NCBI GenBank assembly: GCA_030549495.1
Contig: JAUIRK010000855.1
Coordinates: 1,405,501 to 1,469,500, forward strand
DNA length: 64,000 bases
Source of the DNA: Nectonema munidae
Lineage: Eukaryota; Nematomorpha; Nectonematoida; Nectonematidae
Direction: 5' to 3'
The notes under the pieces were generated by a model. That model had not been told where the DNA came from. It saw only the letters and a list, made by a program, of their open reading frames with translations, and ran no database searches. The first letter of the stretch is position 1; every line of letters starts with the position of its first letter. This document shows, one piece after another, positions 57,990 through 64,000 of this stretch. Both the position numbers and the translations under genes were made by a program.

Positions 57990-58670
57990 ATCATCTTTAA
58001 TGTTCTCTTCAGTGCATGTGGCAACATCAACACACTTCATATCACCATTCTTGTCAGAGTTTCTGAAGTTTTTCTAAAATTTCATCTCGCTGAGCCCACA
58101 AGAGTCCTTCATTCTTAATGGCATTGATCATGTTGTCCTCAGACCAGTCTAAATCATTTGACAAACGACACACTTTGTAGCTTTTGCTGATCAATTCAAC
58201 TGGCAATGACTCCCATGCTTTATTGATTCAAGAAACAGTCAACGACTTGGATGCAGCTTTTATATTATCACTTTTGGTGTATTCTTACTGACCAGTTGCC
58301 ATCTATTTTTCGTACTGCTCTTGACATGCCAGCTTGAAAGGTTTTTTCCATGATACATCAAGAGCCTTGACAAATCCTGTACAACCACCAGGAATGACTG
58401 CAATTTCTGTCTTTAATTTGCGAAGCTTGTCCTTCACATTGGACATTAGATGGCATCTGAAGACATCTCAGACTAAAAGGCCTTTTCCAAATCCTAAACT
58501 TCTCCATACCCATAACATGATCCAGTCATGATTTATACAAAAAACACCCTTTTCTTTGGCTAGTTCCCCATCCTTAACACCTTTGAAAATAATCATTGGA
58601 GAAAGTTTGGTGACATTAGCTTTGGCTGCCAAGCAAACAGTGACGCATACCTTTTCATACCTAACGTTAG
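57990..58670 (-). pseudogene. pogo/Tigger-type DDE transposase, degraded
   Basis: The minus-strand translation reads VCVTVCLAAKANVTKLSPMI and IFKGVKDGELA, then FGKGLLV-stop-DVFRCHLM and AVIPGGCTGFVKALDVSWKK. The DVFRCH and LDVSW aspartates correspond to the second and third acids of the DDE_1 catalytic triad (usual WDSFRCH and DVS.N.PFK). Several in-frame stops, including one replacing the Trp before DVFRCH, show it is dead. Its first catalytic residue and DNA-binding domain are not visible upstream. Confidence 0.85.
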
Positions 58671-59070
58671 ATGATCAAACAATGCACAATGCTGGTTAAA
58701 AGTGCTTATGCATGTGTGTATATTTCTATTATCACTCGCGGGCGCTCTTTTTAGAACACCACTTCCGGGCGATTTTTTGGAATTATAATAATTTAATTTC
58801 GTAATTTAACATATGTGTCTTCATTATTAAAAATGCATATAATTTCTCATTTTCCATTTTAAATTTTGTCATACTAGTACTGACTTGCATTAATTTTTTT
58901 CGAAGTCTATATTAAAATTCCATATTTCTGAAATATTTGTAGAATTAACACCAAAAATAATTTAAAAAAATTAGAGAAAATGTTCTAGTCCTGAATTTAA
59001 TAAATTTGTTCTTGTCTATAAATATGTTGTAACTGACTGCATTAATATAATTTAATTTTTACATTTTTAG

Positions 59071-59109
59071 ATTTCTTTCTCTGAATAATTCAAAGCAAAG
59101 GAAGACGGA
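59071..59109 (+). promoter_or_regulatory. Putative 3' splice site and 5' leader of MED15
   Basis: TACATTTTTAG at 59060-59070 is a good acceptor. The leader then has an in-frame TAA at 59086, so translation from this acceptor would start at the ATG at 59110. Alternative AGs at 59095 and 59100 lie after that stop and could splice a longer N-terminus in frame. Confidence 0.5.
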
Positions 59110-60306
59110 ATGCAACCACAATACGACAACAACTCCTACATGTTTCAGCACCCCAGACTTCCATCACCCATCAACCACCCACCCCTCCAAAAACAAGTTC
59201 AGGGGCTCAGTCATCCTAGACAGCAGTACTACCATCATCACTCCCACCCGCAAATGATGCAGCAACAAGCCTCCCCCCAAAGCGTGTCCTCAGTACACAC
59301 CCCCTCCTCCCTCATGATGATGTCCTCACCCCTCTCCCTCTCGCCCCAGAATTCGGGGCAGGCAGGCAGCGTGAACAAGTCTTCATATAGCGTTCCCTTT
59401 TCCCCTAACAACGAAGATGCCAACGCATTATACACAGAAAAGCTGAAGAGTCTGCAAAAGTACGCGGAGCCGTTGCGCATTTTTCTGTCTCGGATGGAAG
59501 CAGGACACGAAATGGACAAACTGAAATCCCTGCTTGACATCCTCTCCGACAACGGCACCACAAGAAGAGTTCCGTACAGCACTCTTCTGAAGTGCGAGCA
59601 AGTGCTTTTGCGTAAGTTCGAGGATAAGCCCATGCAAAGTCTTGCTTTCTTGCCTCCCTTGAGCCCGGATCTCTTGAAATACTCGGATGTTCAGAGTTGT
59701 TTGGATGAGGGCCTCTTCCAACTTTTTAAGGCGAACAAGAAGGAAGGCAAAAGCTTAAGGAATATTAACCACTTTTTGTGCAAGACTTTCAAGCCGATCA
59801 TCGAATCGGTTCAGGGTTTTGATGACAAAACAGCTTATTCAACATTTGCTCTCCTTGAAAATGAACCAAATCTTCTCAAAGATCTTGAAAGTGACAAAGA
59901 AATGCTTTCCAAAATTTCCTCAGAACAAATGGAGAGGGTGTTGTCGTGTGAGTTGCAAGCAAACTCAGACTTTTTTACATTCGAAAAAATTTCGTCATCA
60001 TCACTCAGCGAGGGAGATTTGTTGATTTCCTGCACCCTCTTGGTTTCTCCATCCATAAGTGATCTCAAGTCCTACCCGAAAGTCTGTATTTCCGTGAATA
60101 AAGGCTACCCACTTTTGCCACCCCTAGTTGTCGAAGACATTTCCCTCACAACTGACCTCAACGACGACTTTTCTGTTGACGTGCGAAAGTGTTTCAAGTT
60201 GAAAATGATGGAGTTGTCTAAGAATCCTAGTGTTTCCGAAATTTTGTTTGCTTGGAGAAATAGCGTGAAGGAAGTTGTTACAGCTTCAGATTCTCAGATT
60301 AACTAA
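59110..60306 (+). CDS. MED15: Mediator complex subunit 15 (MED15), 398 codons
   Basis: A tail-module subunit of Mediator, which links DNA-bound activators to RNA polymerase II in the nucleus. Residues 1-100 are a low-complexity Pro/Gln/His/Ser region typical of MED15. Residues 107-170 (ALYTEKLKSLQKYAEPLRIF and LKSLLDILSD) match the conserved MED15 helical segment. The last 150 residues, with YPKVCISVNKGYPLLPPLVV and ILFAWRNSVKEVV, match the C-terminal MED15 domain. The coding sequence has no intron and is far richer in GC than its surroundings. The N-terminal KIX domain that binds activators is not in this frame, so 398 residues is short for an animal MED15. Either KIX exons lie upstream and join at an alternative acceptor just before the ATG, or this is a KIX-less form. 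Confidence 0.9.
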   Translation: MQPQYDNNSYMFQHPRLPSPINHPPLQKQVQGLSHPRQQYYHHHSHPQMMQQQASPQSVSSVHTPSSLMMMSSPLSLSPQNSGQAGSVNKSSYSVPFSPNNEDANALYTEKLKSLQKYAEPLRIFLSRMEAGHEMDKLKSLLDILSDNGTTRRVPYSTLLKCEQVLLRKFEDKPMQSLAFLPPLSPDLLKYSDVQSCLDEGLFQLFKANKKEGKSLRNINHFLCKTFKPIIESVQGFDDKTAYSTFALLENEPNLLKDLESDKEMLSKISSEQMERVLSCELQANSDFFTFEKISSSSLSEGDLLISCTLLVSPSISDLKSYPKVCISVNKGYPLLPPLVVEDISLTTDLNDDFSVDVRKCFKLKMMELSKNPSVSEILFAWRNSVKEVVTASDSQIN

Positions 60307-60583
60307 AATTTCTATGCGTGAAATCAGATAAAAATTGCTGCTTGAAAAAACATTAATTTCCTTCTTTTCTTCCGAATTTGGTTTGCGTTACTTTAACTTT
60401 CGAGGAAACAATGGCAACTTCAAGATTCCATTTTTAACAACGTGAAATGGGATGTCCTTGATATCTTGATTCCAAAATACAAATACCTTTATCCGTATGA
60501 AGATTGTTTTCAAAAATGTTCAAATCCTGGGGCACTGAGTGTGATGTAATTACATATTTGCGAGACGTTTTATATTTATATCA

Positions 60584-60589
60584 AATAAA
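60584..60589 (+). terminator. Poly(A) signal of MED15
   Basis: AATAAA lies 278 bases after the MED15 stop codon, the first good polyadenylation signal downstream on the plus strand. Confidence 0.65.
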
Positions 60590-60814
60590 ATAGTGCATGT
60601 TATGTTTCTATTGATATCTACATAAACAGAGGTATAAAAGGTTGCTTAGTTTTCATATGGATAAAAGTTTCAAATTTGCACATAAATTTTTCCTTTCTTT
60701 TACACCTTTTTTATACGTGTTTTTTACACGAATGTAGTAGTAGTGGTAAAGCAGATTTCTCAGCATATTTTTACTGGTAGTAATGATATACTTATTGTAA
60801 TTGTGCATACAAGC

Positions 60815-60885
60815 CAGAGACGTAGCTAAGCTGGGGCCGTGCCCCCTCATGTACCTTGGTGTGCCCCCCATGTACCTTGAAAATA
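60815..60885 (+). mobile_element. hAT-like terminal repeat
   Basis: CAGAGACGTAGCTAAGCTGG followed by GTGCCCCC and a second GTGCCCCCC block. It has the CAGAGGCGTAGC...GGGG/CCCC style of hAT ends of the ZMYM-related group. The interior was not recognised. Confidence 0.4.
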
Positions 60886-61190
60886 AAAATTTAACTTTTT
60901 ATACTTGAATTTCATGGTTAGGGTTAGAAGTAGCGTAATAATTTTACCATTATAATTTCTTTTGCAATTATGTTTTCGATTTTTTAAACTAGACATTTTC
61001 GATTAGATGTTTCCATTATATTTTTTCGATATATTTTCCTAATTTTTTTAACACTTATATACAACAAAAGATTGAAAAAAATTGCTGAATTGATTGCGTT
61101 TCCTGACCTTTAATTAACCTTTTAATAGTTATTAATTCATTTTATTTTTTTACATTCCTTTTTCATTTTCTTATATTTTTATCTTTCATT

Positions 61191-61693
61191 GTGTTAGTAA
61201 GCTACCTTTGCTTTAATTTTATTTGTATCGTAGATTGTCCAACTGCTAAACGTGCTAAGCCGAATGATGCTATTTATAATAGTGATTTGGTTACAGCCTT
61301 AAAAAATATAGAGGGTCATTATTTAAACAAAATAGGGGAAGTTAGGCGAGTATTGTTAAGGATATCTTATCAGATGTGAAAGATGTTTTCATAGACAAAA
61401 TGTCTTTATTATTATCGAATTATAAAGCACTGGAAAAACCAGATAAATGTGCCAAAACTGATTCCAATATAATTAGTAAAAGAGAGGGAGGGGCTGAAAG
61501 TGTTGGTCATATAGTTAATTCTATTAATATCAAAACTAACATTCTCAAGCCTAACAAAGCAAAAATTATCGAGTTGAATAAAGACATTGTTTCTAAGATT
61601 AATACCAAAGAAAACAATTTACAAGTATTAGATATAAAAGTAAAGAATGATGGAACAGCTTCCATTAAAGTTGACTATCATCAATGCTATTAA
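61191..61693 (+). pseudogene. Unrecognised coding-like patch in two overlapping frames
   Basis: Frame one reads TAKRAKPNDAIYNSDLVTAL and frame two KDVFIDKMSLLLSNYKALEK, ending VDYHQCY. The change of frame at 61376 looks like a frameshift in a once continuous lysine-rich, coiled-coil-prone protein. That would fit ORF1 of a LINE, but I see no diagnostic motif. Confidence 0.35.
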
Positions 61694-62148
61694 AAATAGT
61701 TTTGATATTGTTCTAAAGAAAACATTAAAACCTAGGTTTTTTATCAAAGGTATTTCAAAAGATTGGGTAAGACATTTCTTTCGGACAATTTTTAATATAT
61801 GTAGATAATTTTGCAATTTATCTGAATATATTTGAAGCAGCGTATTAAATCCTTCACAACTTCCCAAGTAATTTTCTAAATTAAATATGAATTTTTCCAT
61901 ATTTTAAATTATTTGAATATTATTTTTTAAAATTCAATAATGTATTTATATAATAGTTATGGGTTATATAATATATATATTTGAGTTATGGCATCGTCAA
62001 AAATTGTGATTCAGGAATGTAAATTTATATATTTACGTGACTATGTTTTTGTCATTTAGACTTAAAACAGAAATTTTTGAAATTAGGGCAAAAAACTAAG
62101 CTGATAAGTATAATATTTAGCATGCAAAAAAAATTTTTTTTTCAAATA

Positions 62149-62190
62149 TACAGTACTGGCAAAATTTTGGGCATATAGGAAATTTTCCTA
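62149..62190 (+). mobile_element. Possible Tc1/mariner-type end
   Basis: TA then CAGTACTGGCAAAATTTTGG resembles Tc1-like terminal repeats. There is no second end or transposase in view. Confidence 0.35.
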
Positions 62191-62566
62191 TGTTGAAATT
62201 TTGACCTAAAATATCTCGAGAAGTACAAATCGTGTGAAAACTGGAGATGGCTCATTCAAAAGAGCATTAAAAACTATCGATTTGGTATCTAAAATCTCGG
62301 AAAATATTTTATTCTATATGTTTTTTCGTTGATCGAAAATTCAAAATTTTCAAATTTGGACGCCATTTTTTGGGAAAGTATAATATTTGAGTAGACGAAG
62401 ATAGGGGCGCTATCCTTAACAAAAAATAAAATCTGCAATTTTGATATTAAATTTTTGATTTTGTGATAATTGAATTATGCATTAATAAATTGTTATAAAG
62501 TAAATATATATATATATAGACCTTTATTTAAATTTTATAGAGTTCGCAACCCTATATAAAGAAAAA

Positions 62567-62902
62567 ATGCCTAGTTATAACAAAAGTATTAAAAAGGCTG
62601 GATTTTCCAAAGGCCAATCAAAATTAAAGTTCATAAAAAAAATGAAAGTCAGACAATTAGTCTTATTAGGAAAAAACGATAACCAAATCGAAAGACCATC
62701 TCTAGATGGAAATGCCACTTCATCGCAATCATTTGAAAACACGTTTGAAGAAGTTTATGCGAAAAATTTATATATACATATACATATATATCATTTAAAA
62801 ATCTATTGTTTGATACTGCATTTGGGATATTTTGACCTAAATTTGATTCATTTTGGTACCCATTTAAGACCATTGTTCCCTTTTGCTTTGCAGAAGAATT
62901 AA
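62567..62902 (+). other. Open frame of 111 codons, unrecognised
   Basis: Starts MPSYNKSIKKAGFSKGQSKL with a basic N-terminus. After about residue 65 it becomes low-complexity sequence over TATA-repeat DNA. Probably not a functional gene. No RNA-level support is visible. Confidence 0.2.
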
Positions 62903-63110
62903 GGGAGACGATCTGCTAGTGAGTTTATCTTAGTTGTTTGTTTCTTTTTTGAAGCGCATTTTGTCTGAACAAAGATCATCAATGCTCCATGAACGAAAGC
63001 GAAATCTTATAATTTTATCATATTTGAGAAATTATACAAGGAACATTAATCTTGATGACCTTATGAAGGTGTTGCTGAAAATTCTCGCAGAATTCAATTG
63101 TTTTCAATCT

Positions 63111-63610
63111 ATAAATGAAATTGGCATTGTTGATTTGATATGAAAACGTGTATATTTCATGTAAAATTTTAATGAATCTTATCGAAGACAGATTTTAGAA
63201 ATAAACCGTAACTTTGTTTCACACTTATAAATATTTTCAAATTTTAAATGCAAAAACAATCCATAAATGAAATAGGCATTGTTGATTTTATATAAAAGCG
63301 TGTATATTTCATGTAAAATTTTAATTAATGTTCTCGGAGACAGATTTTAAAAATAAACCGCAGATTAGCATTTTCAAATTCTAAATGCAAAAAGAATTTA
63401 TAAATGAAATTGCGATTGTTGATTTGTTATAATAATGTGTATATTCCATGTAAAATTTGAATGAATGTTTTCAGAGACAGATTTTAGAAGTAAACCGCAA
63501 GTTTGTTACATACTTATATGTATTTTCAATTTCTAAATTCCAAAAATGAAATCAGTATGCCTCATTTGATATAAAAAATATATTTCATGTAAAATTTGAG
63601 GGTATATTTT
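63111..63610 (+). repeat. Minisatellite, four diverged units of about 137-152 bp
   Basis: Units start near 63111, 63263, 63400 and 63544. Each has ATAAATGAAAT.GGCATTGTTG, then TATATTTCATGTAAAATTT, then a GAGACAGATTTTA-AATAAACCG block. The fourth unit is truncated. The copies differ by substitutions and small deletions, so the array is old. Confidence 0.85.
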
Positions 63611-63939
63611 ATTAGATATATTTCTCATCAATCAAAATTTTGATTGACATTTCCCAATAAGTAACCATGATTTTGAAAAAATTTAAACTATAAAGTGTTA
63701 TGTTTTCAAAACTGTATATATTTATAAATTTTCAAACGAGTATATAATATAGAACCAAGGTTATACGCTTAACTAGAGATACTGTCAGAATTTTGCTGAA
63801 AAAGTTTAACTTTTGATTTTGATTGACAGATTTAGACATGAAAAGGTCATTCAACTGCCATGAAAATGGTATCAAAAGATGAAGCTATAAATTTTAGGAA
63901 ATGTCACGAAGTATGTAGCAAAAGATGTAGCCAATTTGG

Positions 63940-64000
63940 TAAAAAAGAAATTTAAGTTAGCCCCCCCCCCCGTCACTGATAGTGTTAAAAACAATCAGGG
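63940..64000 (-). mobile_element. Possible hAT-type end with C11 run
   Basis: Read on the minus strand, CAGTGACGGGGGGGGGGG starts at 63978, the same CAGTG plus G-run design as the mini-hAT at 38740. The window ends before flanks can be compared. Confidence 0.35.

Noticed and set aside
59238-60068. Overlapping frames of 77-131 codons opposite MED15
   Set aside because: They are antisense or shifted shadows of the conserved MED15 coding sequence.

Overview
The window is AT-rich nuclear DNA of an animal with split genes, GT-AG introns of up to about 5 kb and a dense load of decayed transposons. Two host genes are clearly recognisable: an unc-104/KIF1-type kinesin-3 on the minus strand, and a Mediator subunit 15 (MED15) reading frame on the plus strand. 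The protein sequences, the tRNA-derived SINEs and the mix of piggyBac, hAT, pogo-like and non-LTR elements fit an arthropod. A parasitic copepod such as a sea louse would be my guess, but the species is an inference and was not tested.

Positions 1 to 40862 are one gene read right to left. I could place 24 coding exons by joining homologous blocks whose splice phases all agree. They cover the start codon, the whole motor domain (P-loop, switch I, switch II, lysine-rich K-loop), the neck coiled coil, the FHA domain, the post-FHA coiled coil and part of the conserved KIF1 tail, about 1050 residues. The rest of the tail, including any PH domain, lies beyond the left edge. The motor is close to KIF1A, whereas the region after the FHA domain is unusually divergent. 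The introns hold a piggyBac element (24.8-27.2 kb), a hAT element with BED finger and perfect 8-bp target duplication (29.4-31.0 kb), a hAT MITE with a nested pogo-like terminus (36.5-36.9 kb), a mini-hAT that kept only the dimerisation domain (38.7-39.2 kb), LINE 3' ends, tRNA-derived SINEs, a small TTAA-flanked MITE and a 245-bp repeat present in inverted copies.

From 40.9 to 46.7 kb there is intergenic AT-rich DNA with SINE and LINE fragments. Then comes the most striking sequence object of the window: 3049 bp of uninterrupted GAT trinucleotide repeat (46734-49782).

From 49.8 to 59.0 kb the sequence is made mostly of broken non-LTR retrotransposons (RTE-like at 51.6-52.2 kb, CR1/Jockey-like at 54.2-56.5 kb), short tandem duplications, a head-to-head palindrome and a degraded pogo-type transposase (58.0-58.7 kb). 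One short minus-strand exon-like frame sits at 53.3 kb. MED15 follows at 59110-60306, with a poly(A) signal at 60584. The last 3.4 kb hold hAT-like termini, an unrecognised plus-strand coding-like patch and a four-copy minisatellite.

The two host genes act in unrelated processes (axonal vesicle transport and Pol II transcription), and nothing here suggests they are linked functionally. I found no operon-like system, CRISPR array, or LTR or virus-like element.
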